From assembly GCF_937875265.1 (NCBI RefSeq), contig NZ_CALLXM010000290.1, positions 1-9,400 of the forward strand: DNA of 9,400 nucleotides, given 5' to 3'. Position 1 is the stretch's first letter. Each line of letters opens with the position of its first letter. Positions 1 through 5,529 of the stretch are shown here, in pieces. Source of the stretch: an uncultured Acetobacter sp. (GTDB lineage: Bacteria > Pseudomonadota > Alphaproteobacteria > Acetobacterales > Acetobacteraceae). The position numbers were made by a program, and so were the translations under genes. The notes under the pieces were generated by a model. It did not search any database, was not told the DNA's origin, and saw only the letters and a list, made by a program, of their open reading frames with translations.

Positions 1-5
1 GTCTC

Positions 6-953
6 TCAGGCCTGCCTGTTTTCAATCAGGCTTTTACGAATGGCGCGGCCTCGCTGGATGCGGTCCACAATATAGTCCTCATCACCCCAGCGGATGGCCC
101 GCGCCATGGCCTGAGCATCTTCCATAAAGCGGGCCAGCATTTCCAGCAGAGCCTCACGGTTGGACAGAAACACATCGCGCCACATCACAGGGTCTGACGA
201 CGCGATGCGGGTAAAGTCTCGAAAACCAGATGCGGCAAAGTCCAGCACTTCAGACCGGGTTTCATCCGCTAGATCATCCGCCGTGCCGCAAATGGTAAAG
301 GCCAGAAGATGCGGCAGATGGCTGACAATGGCGCAAACGCGATCATGATGCGCAGGCGTCATTTCCCGCAGGCGTGCGCCGCAGCGCTCCCAGAATGTGC
401 GGATCGTGGCAAGCGCCTCAGGCGGTGTCGCATCAAGCGGCGTCAGCAAGCACCAGCGGTCTTCAAACAGAGTTGCAAACCCGGCATCTGGCCCGGAATA
501 TTCTGTGCCTGCCATAGGGTGCGTCGGCACATACGTCACATCGGGGCGTAGAAAGGGGCTGATCGCCTCAATCACGGAGACTTTGGTCGAGCCAACTTCC
601 GTCAGGATGGAACCGGGCCGCATGACGGGCAGTACCTGTGCTGCTACAGACCCCATAGCCCCAACCGGCACGCATAGCATGACGCAATCGGCCAGTGCTG
701 CGGCCTCAGCCACATCAGCCATGACTCGATCGGCAATTCCAAGCTCTTCCACCCGCGCCCGAGCTTCCGGCGAGACATCAACAGCAATCAACTGACGCGC
801 CAATGTGCCCTTCTGCTGCGCACGACGCAGCACGGAAGATCCAATCAACCCCGGCCCAACAACCACAAGCGTATCAAACATAGGCGTTACAGCCTCATCA
901 GCCGATGCCGTTAGGGCATCCGGGCCAGACGGCTCAGAAACAGTCGGAGACAC
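6..953 (-). CDS. tyrC: Prephenate/arogenate (cyclohexadienyl) dehydrogenase, TyrA/TyrC family
   Basis: This cytosolic enzyme oxidatively decarboxylates prephenate and/or arogenate in tyrosine synthesis. Visible motifs, numbered from the GTG start: the Rossmann dinucleotide-binding GPGLIGSS (33-40), Asp59 at the end of the second strand (suggesting NAD+ over NADP+, an inference), EVGSTK (119-124), HPMAGTE (145-151) with the catalytic-type His145, SHLPHL (211-216), and GFRDFTRIASSDPVMW (243-258), all typical of the family. The length of 315 aa is slightly long. GTG at 953 has GAAGGA ten bases upstream and begins three bases after the hpnL stop. ATG at 881, with GAGG eleven bases upstream, would give 291 aa with the Rossmann motif right at the N-terminus, as in most relatives; the extra 24 residues are low-complexity, so this start is a serious alternative. 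Substrate preference (prephenate or arogenate) cannot be read from the sequence. It is probably co-transcribed with hpnL although the pathways differ. Confidence 0.93.
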   Translation of the reverse strand: MSPTVSEPSGPDALTASADEAVTPMFDTLVVVGPGLIGSSVLRRAQQKGTLARQLIAVDVSPEARARVEELGIADRVMADVAEAAALADCVMLCVPVGAMGSVAAQVLPVMRPGSILTEVGSTKVSVIEAISPFLRPDVTYVPTHPMAGTEYSGPDAGFATLFEDRWCLLTPLDATPPEALATIRTFWERCGARLREMTPAHHDRVCAIVSHLPHLLAFTICGTADDLADETRSEVLDFAASGFRDFTRIASSDPVMWRDVFLSNREALLEMLARFMEDAQAMARAIRWGDEDYIVDRIQRGRAIRKSLIENRQA

Positions 954-956
954 TCT

Positions 957-2012
957 TCAGGAATCCTTCACCACTGTCGGAGCGGGTCCGTAGCTGACAT
1001 CCGCTGTTTTTTTAGCAACAGGCTGCCGCAGCCCCCGCATTTCCATCACCTGCCACAGCAGCAGGACCGGAATACCAATGGCCAGTTCACGCCCGCGCCG
1101 CAGTAGAGACAAGCCTAAGGATACTGAGGAATCAATCCCGAACGCATGACCCAGCGCCATGTAGGCCCCTTCCTGCACACCCAGACTACCGGGCACCAGA
1201 AAACCAAGGGACATAACGGCACAGGTCACGCCCTCAATAGCAACTGCGTTCGGCAGACTAAGGGCAGCCCCTAGCAAATTGGCGGTTATCCAAAGCATAG
1301 CCGCGCTGCCCAGCCAGCCAAGCAGATGGTAAAATGCAGAAAGACAAATCCGGCCCGGGCGGCTCCAGATAGCTTCCATCCGCTCCTGCAGCATATCTGC
1401 ACCGCTGAGCATGCTGTCATGCCACTGCGATGTCAGGCTACTGGTAAACATACCACCAAACTTGCGGAAAAGGTTGCCGCCATGCCGCTGCGTCCAGATG
1501 AACCCGGCGGTGCCGATCATCAGGAAGACAGCGCCGATCATGACCGGCACCACAAACGGGCTGGAGCGCTGATGCGCGACCAGAAAGGCTACGCCAAGCA
1601 GCACAAACGCCACCTGCCCCATCACTTCCGTCGTGATATCCGCCAGATTGGCACTCGCGGCTTCAGGCCAGTCAATCTGGCGGGAACTCCGCCCATGCAG
1701 ACCATGGCCAGAGCAGGTTGCCCGGATTCCGATGACAATCCCGCCAAGCTGAGAGAACGGCAGGCAGGTTGCCGCAGCATCCCGCACCATGCGTGCGCCA
1801 AGCAGGCGCAGATACCCGATTTCCGGTAGAGCAGCGTGCCAGGCGAGCCCCAGCATGCCGTTTACAGCAAGCTGACAGCATACCATAAGGAGGAAGCCGC
1901 TCAGACCAATACGCATAACAGCGTGGATCACGGAGCCAACGCCACTCCATGCCACTGCTGCCGTAATGGCAACCAGACCCAGTAAAGTCAGAAAAATAGT
2001 AAGCTTCTTCAA
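957..2012 (-). CDS. hpnL: Hopanoid-associated integral membrane protein HpnL (flippase-like UPF0104/LPG synthase-type fold)
   Basis: A 351-residue, strongly hydrophobic protein with about seven apparent membrane segments (roughly 2-22, 36-56, 123-146, 152-173, 226-248, 262-284, 308-325) and a hydrophilic C-terminal tail. Family-like signatures are PFSQLGG (85-91) and SLGFLVPGSLGVQEGAY (268-284), the second being the most diagnostic block of the HpnL/lysylphosphatidylglycerol-synthase-like membrane family. HpnL genes recur in hopanoid loci; a role in moving or organising hopanoids in the membrane is a proposal, not an established activity. The start is an uncommon TTG at 2012: an in-frame TAG (2016-2018) sits just upstream, so no longer start exists, and a later start would remove the first membrane helix. 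Only a weak AGG is visible about 12 bases upstream, so initiation may be inefficient. It is divergent from hpnA, and the dehydrogenase gene follows it by three bases. Confidence 0.88.
   Translation of the reverse strand: MKKLTIFLTLLGLVAITAAVAWSGVGSVIHAVMRIGLSGFLLMVCCQLAVNGMLGLAWHAALPEIGYLRLLGARMVRDAAATCLPFSQLGGIVIGIRATCSGHGLHGRSSRQIDWPEAASANLADITTEVMGQVAFVLLGVAFLVAHQRSSPFVVPVMIGAVFLMIGTAGFIWTQRHGGNLFRKFGGMFTSSLTSQWHDSMLSGADMLQERMEAIWSRPGRICLSAFYHLLGWLGSAAMLWITANLLGAALSLPNAVAIEGVTCAVMSLGFLVPGSLGVQEGAYMALGHAFGIDSSVSLGLSLLRRGRELAIGIPVLLLWQVMEMRGLRQPVAKKTADVSYGPAPTVVKDS
964..969 (-). promoter_or_regulatory. Ribosome binding site for the GTG start of the tyrosine-pathway dehydrogenase
   Basis: GAAGGA on the minus strand lies ten bases before GTG 953, inside the last codons of hpnL. 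It supports the longer start. It does not exclude ATG 881, which has its own weaker GAGG. Confidence 0.45.
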
Positions 2013-2029
2013 GGCCTAAGCTCTACCTG

Positions 2030-2061
2030 CCCGAGATGCCCCCCTGGGCCTCCCTGCTCCC
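2030..2061 (-). other. Potential G-quadruplex motif in the hpnL leader
   Basis: On the minus strand four G-runs of 3, 3, 6 and 3 bases are separated by loops of 4, 7 and 6 bases (plus-strand C-runs at 2059-2061, 2052-2054, 2039-2044 and 2030-2032). This meets the common G3+N1-7 four-run pattern. It ends 17 bases before the hpnL TTG, so it could lie in the 5' untranslated region or promoter. One loop contains CCC, which could pair with a G-run and favour a duplex instead. It could equally be chance in GC-rich DNA. Confidence 0.35.
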
Positions 2062-2095
2062 TGATGCGTAACACCCGACCAGAGGGGCTGAATTC

Positions 2096-2224
2096 ATGAG
2101 TGATCAGACCACTTACACCAGCCCGGGGTCTGGCGCCACCTTGGGCGTCAGGATAAAGAAACAAACCAGCCGTTCGGGTTTCACACCCTTTGTTTCTCAT
2201 CCCCATTATGGGAGCGCACTTTAA
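2096..2224 (+). CDS. Possible 42-codon upstream ORF / leader peptide before hpnA
   Basis: ATG at 2096 is preceded by AGAGGGG (2081-2087) with an eight-base spacer, a better ribosome binding site than that of hpnA itself. The ORF runs 42 codons to TAA at 2222-2224, one base before the hpnA ATG and in a different frame. The peptide begins MSDQTTYTSPGSG, is Ser/Thr/Gly-rich and polar, and shows no signal peptide, membrane helix or family I recognise. About 57% of third positions are G or C, lower than expected for the neighbouring enzymes, so codon use does not support selection for protein sequence. If translated, it could act as a leader coupled to hpnA, or be a small protein. It may also be a chance ORF. 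Confidence 0.3.
   Translation: MSDQTTYTSPGSGATLGVRIKKQTSRSGFTPFVSHPHYGSAL
2211..2214 (+). promoter_or_regulatory. Ribosome binding site deciding the hpnA start
   Basis: GGAG lies eleven bases before ATG 2226. The alternative upstream starts in frame (TTG 2190 and ATG 2208) have no comparable site and would add residues before the NAD(P)-binding strand, so 2226 is preferred. Confidence 0.5.
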
Positions 2225-2225
2225 T

Positions 2226-3221
2226 ATGACCGCCCACACGCTCGTCACCGGCGCGACAGGTTTTGTCGGGTCTGCCGTTGCCCGCACGCTGCTTGAGCGC
2301 GGACACACGCTGAGACTCATGGTGCGCGAGGGCAGTGACCGGCGCAATATTGCTGACATCCCGGCTGAACTTGTGGAGGGTGATCTCTCCCGCCCCGACA
2401 CCTTCGCCCGGGCTGTGGAAGGTTGCCGTTACGTCTTTCACGTAGCAGCAGACTACCGGCTGTGGGTACCAGACCCCGCCCCCATGATGACCGCCAATGT
2501 GGAAGGCACCCGCCTGCTGATGCTGGCAGCTCAAAAAGCCGGAGTTGAGCGCATTGTCTATTGCTCCTCCGTGGCAGCCCTCGGTCTGGTTGGTGACGGC
2601 ACGGATTCTGATGAATCAACACCGGTGCACGAACACGGGGTGATCGGCATCTACAAACGCTCCAAATACCGGGCCGAGCAGGAAGTGCTCCAGCTGGTTA
2701 AGGAGCAGGGCCTGCCTGCCGTAATCGTTAACCCTTCCACCCCGGTCGGACCACGGGACATCAAGCCGACTCCAACCGGGCAGATGATTCTGGACTGTGC
2801 TGCTGGTCGTATGCCCGCTTATGTGGATACCGGCGTGAACATTGTGCATGTGGATGACGTGGCTGAAGGCCATGCACTAGCACTGGAACGTGGCACCATC
2901 GGTGAAAAGTATATTCTGGGCGGCGAAAACTACCTGCTGCGCGACCTGTTCGCCATGGTTTCTGAAATTGCCCATGTGCCACCCCCGCGCATAAGCCTGC
3001 CCCAGAGCGTTATCTGGCCAGTTGCGGTCGCCTCTGAATGGCTCTCCCGCTCTTTTGGCTTCTCACCGCGCGTCACGCGGGAAATGCTGGCCATGTCCCG
3101 CAAGAAAATGTTCTTCTCCTCCGACAAAGCAATCCGGGAACTGGGCTACGCCCCCCGCCCCGCCCGGCAGGCTGTGGAAGATGCCATTACGTGGTTCCGT
3201 AACAACGGTATGCTGAAATAA
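2226..3221 (+). CDS. hpnA: HpnA, hopanoid-associated NAD(P)-dependent sugar epimerase/dehydratase-like SDR
   Basis: An extended short-chain dehydrogenase/reductase of 331 aa, the usual size for HpnA. The N-terminal Rossmann fold carries TGATGFVG (8-15). The active-site set includes the YCSS segment (112-115) and YKRSK (143-147) supplying the Tyr-x-x-x-Lys pair. NPSTPVGPRD (169-178) matches the substrate-domain entry of the dihydroflavonol-reductase/epimerase group. Basic residues after the second strand (around Arg34) hint at NADP(H), an inference. The exact reaction is not settled; sugar modification for hopanoid head groups is the usual suggestion from its place in hpn loci. ATG 2226 is chosen because it has GGAG at 2211-2214 and starts immediately before the first strand. 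It is the first operon gene, and hpnB follows within about a dozen bases. Confidence 0.95.
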   Translation: MTAHTLVTGATGFVGSAVARTLLERGHTLRLMVREGSDRRNIADIPAELVEGDLSRPDTFARAVEGCRYVFHVAADYRLWVPDPAPMMTANVEGTRLLMLAAQKAGVERIVYCSSVAALGLVGDGTDSDESTPVHEHGVIGIYKRSKYRAEQEVLQLVKEQGLPAVIVNPSTPVGPRDIKPTPTGQMILDCAAGRMPAYVDTGVNIVHVDDVAEGHALALERGTIGEKYILGGENYLLRDLFAMVSEIAHVPPPRISLPQSVIWPVAVASEWLSRSFGFSPRVTREMLAMSRKKMFFSSDKAIRELGYAPRPARQAVEDAITWFRNNGMLK

Positions 3222-3232
3222 GGGGCGGGGTG

Positions 3233-4471
3233 ATGCTGTTTGGTCTGGCTGTTCTTTCAGCAGCCATCTGGTTTGGTCTTATTTTTTTCCACGGCCAGTT
3301 CTGGCAGGCAGGCCCCGTCCTGCGTCCTGCCCCCCCTGGTAATGTTCCGGCGGACATTATGCCGGATGTCACGGTCGTCATCCCCGCACGGGATGAGGCC
3401 GAGTCCATTGAGGTCGCCCTCTCTTCCCTGCTGAAGCAGGATTATGCGGGTCGGTTGTCCCTCATTCTGGTCAATGACCGCAGTGAGGACGGAACAGGCA
3501 CTTTGGCCCGAGCCCTGCCAGACCCCAAAGGCCGCCTGACTGTTCTGGATGGCGCAGACCCAGAGCCGGGCTGGAGCGGCAAGCTCTGGGCCGTAGCGCA
3601 GGGCGTAGCCGAAGCCCGCCGCCAGCAGGACGCCAATAGCGGCTATATCCTGTTGACCGACGCTGACATTGTGCATGCACCGGCCCATATTTCCACGCTG
3701 GTCGCCAAAGCCCAGACAGATACCCTGCATATGGTGTCTGAAATGGTGGAGCTTCAGTGCGAAAGCCTGGCAGAACGCGCTCTGGTGCCTGCCTTTGTGT
3801 TCTTCTTTGCACTGCTTTACCCCTTTGCGCAGGTGAACAACCCCAAAAGCCGAACGGCCGGGGCTGCTGGCGGTACAATCCTGATCCGGCGGGACATGCT
3901 GGCTGAAATTGGCTGGATTGAAGCCCTTAAGGGCGCGCTGATTGATGACTGCACGCTGGCAACCTGCGTAAAGCAGGCTGGGGGCCGCCTCTATCTGGGC
4001 CATTCCTGTCTGGCCCGTTCCATCCGCCCTTATCCTTACCCTATTGATATCTGGCGCATGATTGCCCGTACGGCTTTTGTGCAGCTCCGCTACTCTCCGC
4101 TCTTTCTGGTACTTACGGTGCTGGCTATGGGGGTTGTGTGGATTGCACCGGGGCTTATCGCCCTGTTCGGGCATGGTCTGATCCGCTGGGTCGGGCTGGC
4201 AACATGGGCTGTCTCTATCGGGTCTTTTATCCCAACCCTAAGCCGCTTCCGCATTTCTCCCCTCTGGGCGCTGACATTACCGTTTGTGGCCGTTTTCTAC
4301 ACAGCCGCCACCATTGGATCCGCCGTCAATCATTACCGGGGTCGTGGTGTAGTCTGGAAAAACCGGGCCTATACGGATGCCATTCCAAATGATGGCCGCA
4401 CAGCAGCTTCCGCCGTGGCCAGTCTGCCTGAACAGGAAAAAACAGCGCAAAGGCCGGGGAGCCGGGCATGA
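3233..4471 (+). CDS. hpnB: HpnB, hopanoid-associated family 2 glycosyltransferase
   Basis: A 412-residue membrane-bound glycosyltransferase. It starts with a hydrophobic helix (about 1-19), followed by a cytoplasmic GT-A domain: VVIPARDEA (48-56), NDRSEDGT (81-88), the metal-binding DxD in LTDADI (141-146), and an acidic pair in LIDDC (Asp238, Asp239) that may supply the catalytic base. Hydrophobic stretches near 184-200, 289-312, 317-334 and 345-363 suggest C-terminal membrane anchoring, and GRGVVWKNRAY (370-380) closes the conserved region; residues 381-412 form a polar tail. HpnB proteins are a consistent member of hopanoid loci, but donor sugar and acceptor are not known from sequence. 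ATG 3233 sits seven bases after AGGGG (3221-3225); GTG 3230 directly before it adds one residue and is too close to that site. The stop codon lies inside a hairpin and overlaps the ATG of a short ORF (ATGA). Confidence 0.94.
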   Translation: MLFGLAVLSAAIWFGLIFFHGQFWQAGPVLRPAPPGNVPADIMPDVTVVIPARDEAESIEVALSSLLKQDYAGRLSLILVNDRSEDGTGTLARALPDPKGRLTVLDGADPEPGWSGKLWAVAQGVAEARRQQDANSGYILLTDADIVHAPAHISTLVAKAQTDTLHMVSEMVELQCESLAERALVPAFVFFFALLYPFAQVNNPKSRTAGAAGGTILIRRDMLAEIGWIEALKGALIDDCTLATCVKQAGGRLYLGHSCLARSIRPYPYPIDIWRMIARTAFVQLRYSPLFLVLTVLAMGVVWIAPGLIALFGHGLIRWVGLATWAVSIGSFIPTLSRFRISPLWALTLPFVAVFYTAATIGSAVNHYRGRGVVWKNRAYTDAIPNDGRTAASAVASLPEQEKTAQRPGSRA

Positions 4472-4490
4472 AAGTCTGGTTTTCAGCCCG
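4463..4490 (+). other. Hairpin spanning the hpnB stop codon
   Basis: CGGGC (4463-4467) pairs with GCCCG (4486-4490), and TGAAA (4469-4473) pairs with TTTCA (4481-4485). A single bulged A lies at 4468 and the loop is seven bases (4474-4480): ten base pairs in all. No U-tract follows, so this is not a standard terminator. It covers the hpnB TGA (4469-4471) and the ATG (4468-4470) of the short bridging ORF, while the GGGGAG at 4456-4461 stays just outside. It could affect mRNA stability, processing or re-initiation. Confidence 0.45.
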
Positions 4491-4599
4491 TGTTGCTGCC
4501 AGTGGCATCCCTGTACTCGTGGGGAGTAGGCATGCCGGAAGAGAGCGTGTAAAGCTCCGCCTTATGTCCCACTGTTTCTCCTTGCCGAGCCTGACATGA
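4468..4599 (+). CDS. Possible 43-codon ORF bridging hpnB and hpnC
   Basis: The ATG overlaps the hpnB stop (ATGA, 4468-4471) and the TGA (4597-4599) overlaps the hpnC start (ATGA, 4596-4599). hpnB, this ORF and hpnC occupy three different frames. GGGGAG at 4456-4461 lies six bases before the ATG. The peptide begins MKVWFSARVAASGIPVLVGS and then becomes basic; I recognise no family. Third-position GC is about 58% and AGG and AGA codons occur, so it does not look like a strongly selected coding sequence. Its likeliest role, if translated, is to carry ribosomes to hpnC, whose own start has no visible Shine-Dalgarno sequence. It may instead be a fortuitous ORF in a 124-bp gap. Confidence 0.28.
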   Translation: MKVWFSARVAASGIPVLVGSRHAGRERVKLRLMSHCFSLPSLT

Positions 4600-5456
4600 C
4601 CGATACCGCCTCCGTATGGGGAAGAGACGATGTCTCTTCCGGCAAAGGTGCGTCTGACGAGAATTTTCCCGTGGGCTCCCTTCTGCTCAGCAAGGTCCTG
4701 CGCCCGCATGTTCATGCTTACTATGATTACGCGCGCGTTATTGACGATATTGCCGACAGCGAGACCCTGAGCGCGGACGAGAAAATCGCCCGTCTGGACG
4801 CCATGGAAGAGGTGCTTCTGGGCAAGCGGGACCCCATTCCCCGCGCAGATGCCATGAGTGCCGCAAAACTGCGCGCCTCCCTTCTGCGCACAGGTGTCCC
4901 GTTTGAAACCGCGACAGATCTGCTGATTGCGTTCCGGGACGATTCCCGTGGCACACCCTGCACCTCGTGGGATGACCTGCTGCATTACTGCCGCTACTCC
5001 GCCAATCCGGTCGGGCGGTTCTTGCTGCACCTGCATGGTGAAGTGCCGCAGACCTTTGAGGCCTCCGATGCCCTGTGCACGTCCCTCCAGATTCTTAACC
5101 ATTTGCAGGACTGCCAGGGTGACCTGCAGCGCCTGCACCGGTGCTATATGCCGGCAGACCTGATGGCGCAGTCCGGGGCCACGCAGGATGATCTGCTGGC
5201 TGGCCGCGCCACCCCAAACCTGCGCCGGGTGTTCAACACCCTGCTGGACGGTGTGGACGCCCTGAACCGGGAAGCCTCTGCCCTGCCCGGCCTTGTGCGG
5301 GACCGGCGCTTCCGTATGGAATGTGCAGCCATTGTCAGTCTGGCGCACCGTCTTACGCAGCGCCTGCGGCGCGAAGACCCGCTGGCAGGGCGGGTTGCCC
5401 TGAAACGCACAGATATCATGTATGCAGCCGGTGCGGCTCTGCGGGCATGGTCCTGA
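4596..5456 (+). CDS. hpnC: HpnC, squalene synthase-like enzyme (presqualene diphosphate to hydroxysqualene)
   Basis: A 286-residue protein of the squalene/phytoene synthase fold. In the characterised bacterial three-enzyme route, HpnC turns presqualene diphosphate into hydroxysqualene. The HpnC-type N-terminal GKGASDENFPVGS occupies 16-28. The first Asp-rich helix is YDYARVIDDIADS (43-55) with Asp50, Asp51 and Asp54; YCRYSANPVGR (131-141) is the family signature; the second Asp motif is NHLQDCQGD (168-176) with Asp172 and Asp176. After it the basic Gly-Arg seen in HpnD is replaced by LQRLHRCYMP, fitting HpnC rather than HpnD. ATG 4596 is the only reasonable start: an in-frame TAG lies at 4527, and the start fits the conserved N-terminus. 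No Shine-Dalgarno-like sequence precedes it, pointing to coupled translation from upstream. It is a paralogue of the following hpnD gene. Confidence 0.95.
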   Translation: MTDTASVWGRDDVSSGKGASDENFPVGSLLLSKVLRPHVHAYYDYARVIDDIADSETLSADEKIARLDAMEEVLLGKRDPIPRADAMSAAKLRASLLRTGVPFETATDLLIAFRDDSRGTPCTSWDDLLHYCRYSANPVGRFLLHLHGEVPQTFEASDALCTSLQILNHLQDCQGDLQRLHRCYMPADLMAQSGATQDDLLAGRATPNLRRVFNTLLDGVDALNREASALPGLVRDRRFRMECAAIVSLAHRLTQRLRREDPLAGRVALKRTDIMYAAGAALRAWS

Positions 5457-5516
5457 GCTTTCAGAATGTCCGCAGGTCTGTAAAAAGAACCGGGCATGAA
5501 GAATTGATGAACAGAC

Positions 5517-5522
5517 AGGTGA
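5517..5522 (+). promoter_or_regulatory. Ribosome binding site deciding the hpnD GTG start
   Basis: AGGTGA lies seven bases before GTG 5530. Nearby ATGs at 5496 and 5507 are out of frame, so the GTG with this site is the best start. Confidence 0.6.
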
Positions 5523-5529
5523 AAAGCGC

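Larger units (their letters stand above)
2013..2225. promoter_or_regulatory. Divergent intergenic control region between hpnL and hpnA
   Basis: This 213-bp gap separates two divergent transcription units and must hold promoters for at least one, probably both. I could not pick convincing -35/-10 pairs by eye in either direction. TTGGGC at 2141-2146 is a possible -35 towards hpnA but has no good -10 partner. It also holds a G-run cluster on the minus strand, a short ORF with a strong Shine-Dalgarno sequence, and a 6-bp inverted repeat (CAGACC 2105-2110, GGTCTG 2127-2132). The promoter assignment rests on gene orientation alone. Confidence 0.6.

Noticed and set aside
2105..2132. Six-base inverted repeat CAGACC/GGTCTG in the divergent region as a possible operator.
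   Set aside because: Short arms with a 16-base spacer occur readily by chance, and it matches no operator I can name; it is mentioned only as part of the control region.
3257..4174. Long minus-strand open frame (305 codons) opposite hpnB, and similar long antisense frames opposite hpnC, hpnD and shc.
   Set aside because: They lie wholly opposite genes with clear motifs, show no recognisable domains, and long antisense frames are common in GC-rich coding DNA.
4529..4536. Perfect 8-base palindrome GGCATGCC in the hpnB-hpnC gap.
   Set aside because: It is too short to support as a binding site or hairpin without a loop; palindromes of this size are expected by chance.
5476..5516. Inverted repeat GTCTGT/ACAGAC flanking a 29-base loop just before the hpnD ribosome binding site, and an 8-codon ORF (ATG 5507 to TGA 5533) overlapping the hpnD GTG.
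   Set aside because: The stem is only six pairs with a long unstructured loop, and the 8-codon ORF has no properly spaced Shine-Dalgarno sequence. hpnD has its own good AGGTGA, so neither is needed to explain initiation.
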